Origin: Nematostella vectensis
Taxonomy: Eukaryota > Cnidaria > Anthozoa > Actiniaria > Edwardsiidae
Length of the DNA stretch: 64,000 nucleotides
NCBI RefSeq assembly: GCF_932526225.1
Contig: NC_064035.1
Coordinates: forward strand, 7,253,501-7,317,500
Reading direction: 5' to 3'
Made by a program: the position numbers and the translations under genes. This document shows, piece after piece, positions 34,863-44,093 of this stretch. Below the pieces are notes generated by a model that was given only the letters and a program-made list of their open reading frames with translations, was not told where the DNA came from and did no database searches. Numbering within the stretch: position 1 is the stretch's first letter; the number at the start of each line of letters is the position of its first letter.

Positions 34863-36328
34863 CTATTGGATAAGCTTGCCCTTGTAGTGGAAGTCTGTGC
34901 TCTTAATGTGGTTTACGAGCCACTTCATGGAATAGTTGATCTCATCATCGCCAAGGTTGTTACCAAAAGAGCCAAACAATTCCAGGAATTTGTTATGAGC
35001 CGTGCAGTGTCCCTTGTAGTGTGCTCCGTCCAGCTTGCCGGCGTCCACTCCCTTCTTCATCTCTGCCTCCTCGGTCGTGAAGTGACCCTTGAATGCCTAC
35101 AAATACATACAATTTTTAGACTAGATAAAAGAACGAACGAAAGAATGAAAGAAAGAAAACTGAGAAACAAACAAACAAAATAGAAAAAGGAGAAAAAAAG
35201 TTATTTCACAAGTTCTGTTGCATAACCAGTCGAAAAAAGTTACGCTTCTCAAATAATCAATCCTTTCTATGTATAAAACACACGAAATATTGCTGCAGCC
35301 AGCAAGTAAACAATAATCTCAATCTAGTCTAGCTGTTGGTTAGGAGATGTCTAGACACGACAAGTAAATAACGACCCAATCTAGTTGCGATTGGTGTGTT
35401 CTATTTGAAGTAATGGTTGAGTGTTTACGCAGTCTTTAACCTTTACTCTTGGTATAAAAACAAGGAGACAAAAGCCCCTGTCAACAAATTCTCCGCCCAC
35501 ACTTAAACAGTCTACACTTGCCACCTCTACGCTTAGACAACATGGACAGAGTCATGGACAACCCTTTACGAAATTCAAAGGTAAAAACTTCCAGTAATCC
35601 AGACATATCGCCGGTAAACCTTATAAAGCAGGGCAGTTGATGTAGCTTACGTGCGGCCTCGCAGGCTCGCAGAAGAAACTTCCTCGTGTCTACTCTTATG
35701 CAATGCTATGACAATGGGTTATAGGATACAAAAAGCCCAAGACACTACGTGACCTCCCTTTTTACTCACCGAGGCTGCCTTGCTAACCGCCCCAGCATCG
35801 CCACGTTTCGCGTCCACATCAAAGACAACATCAAAAAGCCCTCTGTGCTCATCGTCAAGGTTTTGGTAGAACACTTTGAACGATTCGTTCCATCTATTAA
35901 GAAAAAAAATTGGCAAAGGATCGCAGTTAGAAAATTTATCAAAGAGGTCCGGCTCAACACAAGACAGGTATATTAGTTAGTATATATTGGAGAGACGTGT
36001 AGCGGCGGTATAGGAAAAAAAATTGTTCAGTATTGGTATAGAAAAATATAATAATAAATGGAATAAAACTTGATTAATCTTATGATATCAAACCACACAT
36101 GCAAATTTAAAGAAAAAAACCGCCCAGTTTGCTAGATGGGGACCGGGCGAATGACAAGAATTCTCTTGATTAAAGAATCAGTAACACGCTTACCTGTTAT
36201 ATAAATCACATAACGGTTGGATATAAGCAAAATTACCAAAACTAAACTATTTTTTTTAAAAATGTGTAATATACATGCCTGAATGGCTTTGGGATATCAA
36301 ACGGGCATTCAATTGGTGGAAGTCCCAT
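34863..36328 (-). CDS. Hemerythrin, three exons
   Basis: Exons 36328-36279, 35893-35770 and 35096-34863, giving 135 residues. It starts MGLPPIECPFDIPKPF, like hemerythrin N-termini. Helix A carries WNESFKVFYQNLDDEHRGLF (Trp and the first His ligand). Then follow HFTTEEAEM (His and Glu ligands), HYKGHCTAHNKFLELF (His ligands) and WLVNHIKSTDFHYKGKL (last His and Asp ligands of the family HIKGTDFKYKGKL). All di-iron ligands appear present. The protein binds oxygen reversibly at a di-iron centre, or stores or detoxifies iron. Length is slightly above the usual 113-120, with extra residues after the first helix (DVDAKRGDAGA). Joins are phase 2 and phase 0. The first intron appears to use a GC donor. 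Confidence 0.9.
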
Positions 36329-36425
36329 CTTCTTACTTAAAGTACACCCTCAGAGTCAAGGAATGGAGACTGGTATTATCACTGTAGTATCTCACTACGA
36401 GTGAGACTTATAGCGCTTCCTGGGG

Positions 36426-36433
36426 TTATATAC
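36426..36433 (-). promoter_or_regulatory. Candidate TATA box of the hemerythrin gene
   Basis: GTATATAA on the minus strand, about 98 bases upstream of the hemerythrin ATG at 36328, in an otherwise mixed context. Position fits a short 5' UTR. Only motif evidence. Confidence 0.4.
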
Positions 36434-38210
36434 CGACCTAACCAATTGTGCCCTGGGCGTATCCCGTGCGTGATGTACTGCACGCTCTAGGACTATTGGC
36501 CAAAGCTTGAGTATTTAGTAGTGATGGTTTACTACAGCATCTATGACATATTATTGATTTAGCCGGCTGCATCTTCTTGCGACATTTGGAAATCGTGCTG
36601 AAAGGCATGCCAGTAGTCCGTAGATTGAGATTGTTGTCAAATGTCCTGTCACTTCTAAGGAAATGTGAACGTAATTTAGCGGACAAATATTTATATTGAA
36701 GTGATACGTTTTTCGATAACCATGGTATTTTTTTATATGGAACTAAGGGTATGACTGAAAATCTGATTGACGATTATTGCAAGAGAGGCGTGAGAATCGA
36801 ATATTTTGAAGTGGACAGGGAAATAACCTTTTCACATTCAGGTTCACATATACGACAGATATAACCCTATTCAAGGCACCGACAGTTGCATTCCAAGAAA
36901 ATTAAATTTATTCTTTTTGAATACACTGGGTACCAGAGCCTCTATTTTCGCTTGTTTATTCGGAAATCCGACGGGATGAGGAAGCTCTGGTTAACACGGT
37001 ACTTTTCAGGGCCGTAGCTAGCACGGGGACAGAGGGGAGGAGTTGGAGACACATGAAAAAATAGTGTTGGCCCCCGAAAATAAAATAAATATCTTAGGCA
37101 TGCCCCCCTGAAATCAATCTTTTAGCTCCGGCCTTGCTATAATTGAAGGCATTTTTAAGGGTAAAAAAAGAGAGACTGAGATTAAGACAAAAGACAAAGA
37201 CTCTGTTCTTACGCCAAACGACTTGAACTGTACCGTCTATTAAGCTTTAGGTGAAAATACCTTCTAAATCAAATCTCTTTCCTTTACACTACACACATTT
37301 TTTTAAGACGTCCGGGCTACCATATTCTAAGAACATGCTAAGATCATGTCGAACTTGATAGTTATTTACCTGGAAGCGCTTGGCCTTTTTAAAAAAAAAA
37401 ATGGATTGATTTATGGAGTGAAGTTAAGTTTGAGCAAGAGACCATGATGGTCTCTTGGTTTGAGCGACTATATGGATACAAGCATTGGCCATTTCAGATG
37501 GCGTGTTGTTTGAGCAGTCGTCAACGTCGGGTAAATATTCCGTGATCAACCTTGAATGAAAAGTGATCGATGATTTTTTCCGGTAGATTAAATAATGATA
37601 AATTTGATCAATTATTTTACTTAATTTTGCATTTGACCAATTTACATCGAACGGTCGCATTTTAAGTTAATTATTATTGTGTGGATTATATGCAGTTGTT
37701 TAATGTTTTTGCTCGGAGGGAGCGCAGCGACAGGAGAGCAATTCTAATCTTGGTACCGCATATGATTTTTCGTGTCCACACCACAGGCCTCCCATTCGGT
37801 TGATTTGTATTTTGATTTCATGCAGATCAGCGGTCTTTTTAGCGCATGCGCGAGTTTCATAAAGTGGATGCGATTTTTCGTGTCCATACCACAGGCTTCC
37901 CAGTCGGCCGATTTGTATTTTGATTTCATGCTTATCAGCGGTCTTTTTCGAGAACTCCTTTACTGAAACATATTCGTGCCGTCCCCCGAGCATTCACTTT
38001 CTATTAGAAACTTCTAGTATTAATATATTCTGAGATGCAAACCGAAAATAATAATTGCGTTTGATAGTTGCAAGGATACCTGTGGCAGTGAGGTCCTGCG
38101 CCAGCGATAATTCTCGCAACCAATTGTGCATGCGCGTTGGCGGGAAAGTTCCGGTCTTGGTCGAGTATGTTGCATGGATTCTTGACGTTTAAGAACGCAA
38201 AAAATAGCAT
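36434..38210. other. Intergenic DNA between hemerythrin and PARN
   Basis: No coding region I can support. It contains a MITE-end fragment near 37008 and an inverted copy (37709-37990) of the 32.9-34.0-kb repeat family. The PARN promoter must lie at the right end, but no TATA is evident; the region near 38090-38150 is CpG-containing. Confidence 0.55.
37709..37990. repeat. Inverted copy of the 33-kb repeat family
   Basis: Two tandem sub-copies of ttttcgtgtccacaccacag, gcctcccattcggttgattt, gtattttgatttcatgcaga. These are the reverse complement of part of the 262-bp units at 32.9-33.9 kb. The end gctcggagggagcgcagcga is the inverse of the block ending near 34005. Confidence 0.8.
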
Positions 38211-38255
38211 GTGAAACCATATATTCAGAAAGATACGCTTCTACCACGTCTAGTA

Positions 38256-40052
38256 ATGGAAATATTGCGTTCCAACTTTTCACAATGCCTGCCAATTGTG
38301 TCCGAAGCTATTGAAGAGGCATCCTTTTTAGCAGTTGATGCTGAATTCTCGGGACTAAATTCACATTGGAAGCAGCAAAATGCGCTTGACTCTCCGCAAG
38401 AACGCTACACGAAGCTCAAGAACACTTCTCATGATTTCATTATCGTTCAGTTTGGACTGTGTGCCTTTATTTGGAATGAAAATCTGAATAAATATATAGC
38501 AAAACCGTTCAACTTCTACATTTTCCCTAGGCAAATCCACAGATCTACTCCTGATGTGAGGTTCCTTTGCCAAAGCTCAAGTCTCGATTTTCTCTCTGGT
38601 CATAATTTTGACTTTCAAAAGTGGATAACCCAAGGCATCTCGTACCTAAGGCCATACGATGAGCAAAAACTACGGGACAACTTTCAAGAACGCCAGGCTG
38701 AGCACAGCTTTGGTCCATTCACATCTCCGCCAGTACACTCGCCAACTGGGAGTTCAACCAAGAATGTATACAAGACCCCAGTTATAGTCCCACCAGAGCA
38801 CCAGGAATTTGTCAGTGGGGCATGCAGTAAGATTGAAGAAATGGTGAAAGACCCAGATGGAAAAAGGACTTCACTTCCACCATGCAATGGCTATCTCAGA
38901 AAGCTTATATACCAAACTGTGAAACATCGGTTTAGATCAGGTATACATCTGGAGAAGAACATGAATGAGAAGAAAGAATGCTTCATAGTGGCAACTAAAG
39001 TTGATGATAATGAGAAGAAAACGTTTGAAGAGGAAAAAATGGCAAAAGAGGATGAGCTGATTGAGAGTGCTGTTGGTTTTTCTGCTGTTATGAAGATGAT
39101 ATCAGATTCTGGAAAACTTGTTGTTGGTCATAATATGCTTCTTGACCTGCTTCATATTGTTGACCAGTTCTTCTGCCCTTTGCCGGCTGATCTGGATGAC
39201 TTCAAGGCCACCGTCCAATCTCTGCTGCCCAGAGTTCTTGACACTAAAGTCATGGCAACAACTCAGCCATTCAAAAACCACCTTCCATCTACTGTGCTTG
39301 GAGATTTAGTGAAACATTTGACTGTAAGTCCATTTAGAAGGCCAGAAGTTTTTACGGATCAGCAATTCAGTTTGTATGAGGAAGGCTCTGAAAACCTACA
39401 TGAGGCTGCATATGATGCCTATATAACAGGACTGTCATTTGTATCCATGGCTAATTACCTGGGGAGTTTCCAAGACCCTCCCAAGGTGCACATTTCTCCC
39501 GACTCAGCCCTTGTTACCCCTTTTATCAACAAGATCTTTATGATGCGAATGGAGGACATCCCCTACCTCAACTTGGCAGGACCAGATCTCAAGCCTGCAA
39601 GGGATCATGTGTTCTTCTTGACATTCCCAAGTTCCTGGAAATATGTTGATATCTTGGATTTATTCAGCCCATTTGGATTTGTCTATGTTTCTTGGCTGAA
39701 TGATGTCTCTGCCTATGTGTCTCTTGCAGTAAGGAATAAAAGCAAGGCTGTGCTTGATGCGCTCGATGTGTATGATGCTCCATATACAATCACTAGCTAT
39801 GCTGAGTACCATGGCGATGTCATGTCTAGGTCGAATGAAATCCATGACGACGGCCAGACAAGCCCACAAGGTGTAGTACAAGGTGTTAAGAGACAGCATA
39901 CTAGTGAGAAAGAAGACAATGCAGATGAGGAAGGTGAGAAGAAGTCTAAAACAAGACTCTCTACACAGGAGCTAGAGGATGGGGAAATAGATGAGCCTGA
40001 AGAACCTGTAGCAAAGAAGAAGAAAGTGTTTGAGGAACCCGAAGACTGGTGA
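38256..40052 (+). CDS. parn: PARN poly(A)-specific ribonuclease, single exon
   Basis: A 598-residue ORF without introns. PARN removes poly(A) tails from mRNAs and trims small nucleolar, telomerase and other RNAs in nucleus and cytoplasm. The start at 38256 (MEILRSNF) matches the family start MEIIRSNF; the upstream in-frame ATG at 38211 adds 15 atypical residues. The nuclease has the DEDDh ligands: D28 and E30 in AVDAEFSGL, Asp in GHNMLLDLLHIVDQF, and His and Asp in LHEAAYDAYITGLSF. An R3H region lies near residues 170-245 (CNGYLRKLIYQTVKHRFRSG) and an RRM near 430-505 (YLNLAGPDLKPARDHVFFLT). The C-terminus is acidic/basic (AKKKKVFEEPEDW), like the family's nuclear signal and final Trp. Length is close to the human 639. 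Absence of introns is odd for this gene; the frame is fully intact. Confidence 0.97.
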   Translation: MEILRSNFSQCLPIVSEAIEEASFLAVDAEFSGLNSHWKQQNALDSPQERYTKLKNTSHDFIIVQFGLCAFIWNENLNKYIAKPFNFYIFPRQIHRSTPDVRFLCQSSSLDFLSGHNFDFQKWITQGISYLRPYDEQKLRDNFQERQAEHSFGPFTSPPVHSPTGSSTKNVYKTPVIVPPEHQEFVSGACSKIEEMVKDPDGKRTSLPPCNGYLRKLIYQTVKHRFRSGIHLEKNMNEKKECFIVATKVDDNEKKTFEEEKMAKEDELIESAVGFSAVMKMISDSGKLVVGHNMLLDLLHIVDQFFCPLPADLDDFKATVQSLLPRVLDTKVMATTQPFKNHLPSTVLGDLVKHLTVSPFRRPEVFTDQQFSLYEEGSENLHEAAYDAYITGLSFVSMANYLGSFQDPPKVHISPDSALVTPFINKIFMMRMEDIPYLNLAGPDLKPARDHVFFLTFPSSWKYVDILDLFSPFGFVYVSWLNDVSAYVSLAVRNKSKAVLDALDVYDAPYTITSYAEYHGDVMSRSNEIHDDGQTSPQGVVQGVKRQHTSEKEDNADEEGEKKSKTRLSTQELEDGEIDEPEEPVAKKKKVFEEPEDW

Positions 40053-40509
40053 TCACCAAGTTTCAGATCATCTTTTAAAGAATGATTGACATGACACTAC
40101 ATATTTCAATATATGTACTGAACAAAGAATGATTAGTATAGAAGGGGTTAATTGTTTTCTAAATATTTACCTATTCAACTGTTGTTTTTGTCGTATTAGT
40201 GTAGTATAAAAGACAACTCCAGCATATGAAAACTGAATCTTTTTATACAGTAGAACTTGTTTACAGTGTGTAATTGTTTTAAACACAGAGAAAACCATCA
40301 AAGCATGAGAGCTCTTTGGCAGAAAGGATCTGAAAAAACATTTTTGGTATATTGCAGTAAAGTGTACAGTTTGAACCATACCAATTATTTTTGGGTATAT
40401 TTTTGGTACACTTTCTTCTGTATCTTCTATGCATTGGTGGTTTGTGGGACAAAATGTTAATACAAAAGCAAAATAGTTCTCTTAAGTAAATAGTACTTTT
40501 AAGAAAAGT
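40053..40509. other. PARN 3' flank
   Basis: AT-rich sequence, probably 3' UTR and flank. No clean AATAAA is seen directly after the stop. The satellite begins at about 40510. Confidence 0.5.
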
Positions 40510-42985
40510 ACTATGAGGTGTGAGGGAGGGGCATTCCTAAAACCTTGTGTGTGAAGTGGGAGATGGGAAGGGTGTTATTCTAAAATATTGTGTGTTGCAG
40601 TGGGAGATGGGAAGGGTGTTATCCTAAAATATTGTGTGTGTGAAGTGGGAGATGGGAAGGGTGTTATCCTAAAATATTGTGTGGGAGATAAGAAGGGTGT
40701 TATCCTAAAATATTGTGTGTGGGAGATGGGAAGGGTGTTATCCTAAAATATTGTGTGTGAAGTGGGAGATGGGAAGGGTGTTATCCTAAAATATTGTGTG
40801 TTTGGGTGGGAGATGGGAAGGGTGTCATCCTAAAATATTGTGTGTTGCATTGGGAGATGGGAAGGGTGTTATCCTAAAATATTGTGTGTTGCAGTGGGAG
40901 ATGGGAAGGGTGTTATCCTAAAATATTGTGTGTGAAGTGGGAGATGGGAAGGGTGTTATCCTAAAATATTGTGTGTGAAGTGGGAGATAGGAAGGGTGTT
41001 ATCCTAAAATATTGTGTGTTGGAGTGGGAGATGGGGAGGGTGTTATCCTAAAATATTGTGTGTTGGAGTGGAGAATGGGAGGGGTGTTATCCTAAAATAT
41101 TGTGTGTGGGTGATGGGAAGGGTGTTATCCTAAAATATTGTGTGTGAAGTGGGAGATGGGAAGGGTGTTATCCTAAAATATTGTGTGTGAAGTGGGAGAT
41201 GGGAAGGGTGTTATCCTAAAATATTGTGTGTGAAGTGGGAGATGGGAAGGGTGTTATCCTAAAATATTGTGTGTTGGAGTGGGAGATGGGAAGGGTGTTA
41301 TCCTAAAATATTGTGTTGGAGTGGGAGATGGGAAGGGTGTTATCCTAAAATATTGTGTGTGAAGTGGGAGATGGGAAGGGTGTTATCCTAAAATATTGTG
41401 TGTTTGGGTGGGAGATGGGAAGGGTGTCATCCTAAAATATTGTGTGTTGCATTGGGAGATGGGAAGGGTGTTATCCTAAAATATTGTGTGTTGCAGTGGG
41501 AGATGGGAAGGGTGTTATCCTAAAATATTGTGTGTGAAGTGGGAGATGGGAAGGGTGTTATCCTAAAATATTGTGTGTGAAGTGGGAGATAGGAAGGGTG
41601 TTATCCTAAAATATTGTGTGTTGGAGTGGGAGATGGGGAGGGTGTTATCCTAAAATATTGTGTGTTGGAGTGGAGAATGGGAGGGGTGTTATCCTAAAAT
41701 ATTGTGTGTGGGTGATGGGAAGGGTGTTATCCTAAAATATTGTGTGTGAAGTGGGAGATGGGAAGGGTGTTATCCTAAAATATTGTGTGTGAAGTGGGAG
41801 ATGGGAAGGGTGTTATCCTAAAATATTGTGTGTGAAGTGGGAGATGGGAAGGGTGTTATCCTAAAATATTGTGTGTTGGAGTGGGAGATGGGAAGGGTGT
41901 TATCCTAAAATATTGTGTTGGAGTGGGAGATGGGAAGGGTGTTATCCTAAAATATTGTGTGTGAATTGGGAGATGGGAAGGGTGTTATCCCAAAATATTG
42001 TGTGTTGGAGTGGGAGATGGGAAGGGTGTTATCCTAAAATATTGTGTGTGAAGTGGGAGATGGGAAGGGTGTTATCCTAAAATATTGTGTGTTTGAGTGG
42101 GAGATGGTAAGGGTGTTATCCTAAAATATTGTGTGTTGGAGTGGAGAATGGGAAGGGTGTTATCCTAAAATATTGTGTGTTGGAGTGGGAGATGGGAAGG
42201 GTGTTATCCTAAAATATTGTGTGTGAAGTGGGAAATGGGAAGGGTGTTATCCTAAAATATTGTGTGTGAAGTGGGAGATAGGAAGGGTGTTATCCTAAAA
42301 TATTGTGTGTTGGAGTGGGAGATGGGAAGGGTGTTATCCTAAAATATTGTGTGTTGGAGTGGAGAATGGGAAGGGTGTTATCTTAAAATATTGTGTGTGA
42401 AGTGGGAGATGGGAAGGGTGTTATCCCTAAATATTGTGTGTGAAGTGGGAGACGGGAAGGGTGTTATCCTAAAATATTGTGTGTTGCAGTGGGAGATGGG
42501 AAGGGTGTTATCCTAAAATATTGTGTGTTGGAGTGGAGAATGGGAAGGGTGTTATCTTAAAATATTGTGTGTTGGAGTGGGAGATGGGAAGGGTTTTATC
42601 CTAAAATATTGTGTGGGAAGTGGGAGATGGGAAGGGTGTTATCCTAAAATATTGTGTGTGAAGTGGGAGATGGGAAGGGTGTTATCCTAAAATATTGTGT
42701 GTTGGAGTGGGAGATGGGAAGGGTGTTATCCTAAAATATTGTGTTGGAGTGGTAGATGGGAGGGTGTTATCCTAAAATATTGTGTGTGAAGTGGGAGATG
42801 GGAAGGGTGTTATCCTAAAATATTGTGTGTTGGAGTGGGAGATGGGAAGGGTGTTATCCTAAAATATTGTGTGTGAAGTGGGAGATGGTAAGGGTGTTAT
42901 CCTAAAATATTGTGTGTTGGAGTGGAAGATGGGAAGGGTGTTATCCTAAAATATTGTGTGTTTGAGTGGAGAATAGGGTTGAATA
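40510..42985. repeat. 43-bp satellite array downstream of PARN
   Basis: About 57 copies of a 43-base unit (gtgtgaagtgggagatggga, agggtgttatcctaaaatat, tgt). Variant units (tttgggtggg with gtgtcatcc; ggagtggagaatggg; short ttggagtggg) recur in the same order about 602 bases apart, equal to 14 units. This shows a higher-order duplication (about 40.75-41.35 and 41.35-41.95 kb). Confidence 0.96.
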
Positions 42986-42999
42986 GTCAATGAATGCTC

Positions 43000-43594
43000 T
43001 GTAGGGATATGTAGATTGTGCTCAGCAACTTTTAAGCAACTTTTGGCGTTTGAGCAACTTTTCGTAGGGCCAGCAACCTAGGGAAGCTTTTGCCTTCCTT
43101 GGCAACTTTTGAGCAACAAATTGGTATAAAATCGACCCAAACCATCAAAAGGTTGGTTGTTTCATCTAAAAAATAATTTTATCAAAGTAGATTTTATTAA
43201 AACGGCTCCTAAATGGTCCTGGACAGTCCTCACTCGTTTTACGTGTGCCCACGAAATCTGGACAGCGGCTATATTTATCGGGGTAGGTACTCCACACGCG
43301 AAGTGTACCGAAACTCTTTTTATTCAACGTATAATTAATTAATTTCTGGTGGCATTTTTTTTTTTTTGGATATTTTCAGCAACTTTTCCCAAATTTACTA
43401 GCACAATCTACACATGCCTACCTTCTGTTAATTTTTGACAACATTGGGGGGGGGGCACATGCACCCGGTGCCCCACCCCTAACCAGCAATAAGAAATGCC
43501 TTACTCCAACTGGGAGGGGCTTGTGGTGCTCTATCTGTATGTGATATCATAGAATATGCCACTTCAAAAGAAGTACTACTGATCCTTTTGGAAA
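43000..43594. other. Non-coding stretch with short direct repeats
   Basis: Short repeats of agcaacttttgagcaac type at about 43020-43130 and a poly-G tract near 43446. No gene recognised. Confidence 0.5.
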
Positions 43595-43915
43595 GTCTTC
43601 GAGGTAGGAGTCTTGTTATCATTATACAGTGGAACTTCGTAAACTCAAACCCTCGAGGTAGGAATCTAGCAATCATTATACAGCGAAACTCCATTAACAC
43701 AAACCCTCGAGGTAAAAATCTAGCTTTTCATTATACGGTGGAACTTCGTAAACTCAAACCCTCGAGGTAAGTCTAGCAATCATTATACAGTGGAACTCCA
43801 TTAACTCGAACCCTCGAGGTAGGAGTTTAGCAATCATTGTACAGGGGAACTCCGTTAACTCGAACTTTCGGGGTAGGAGTCTAGCAATCATTATACAGGG
43901 GAACTCGAACCCTCG
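43595..43915. repeat. About 52-bp tandem repeat resembling transposon termini
   Basis: Six units containing attatacagtggaactccgt, taactcgaaccctcgaggta and ggagtctagcaatc. The core (cagtggaacttcgtaaactc) resembles the terminal inverted repeats of pogo/Tigger-type DNA transposons, going by general family knowledge. A matching inverted piece (gatcgagttagggagttag) follows at about 43933. Confidence 0.7.
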
Positions 43916-44093
43916 AGGGAAACCATAAACTGATCGAGTTAGGGAGTTAGAGGGTGCAAAAAGTAAAACTAGAAATATTACAAATTCACTTCTGTTTTTA
44001 AATGCTCGTTTTATTTTTAAAGGCTGCCCTTTCATATTCATCCCTTACACATCAAGTTGGCGTCAAGTCATTATTGTCGTTTGCGTGTACTTC

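Noticed and set aside
38211-38255. Upstream ATG as the PARN start
   Set aside because: The 15 extra residues are absent from the family, while MEILRSNF at 38256 matches the conserved N-terminus.
41871-42080. WEGCYPKILC repeat ORF
   Set aside because: Translation of the 43-bp satellite.
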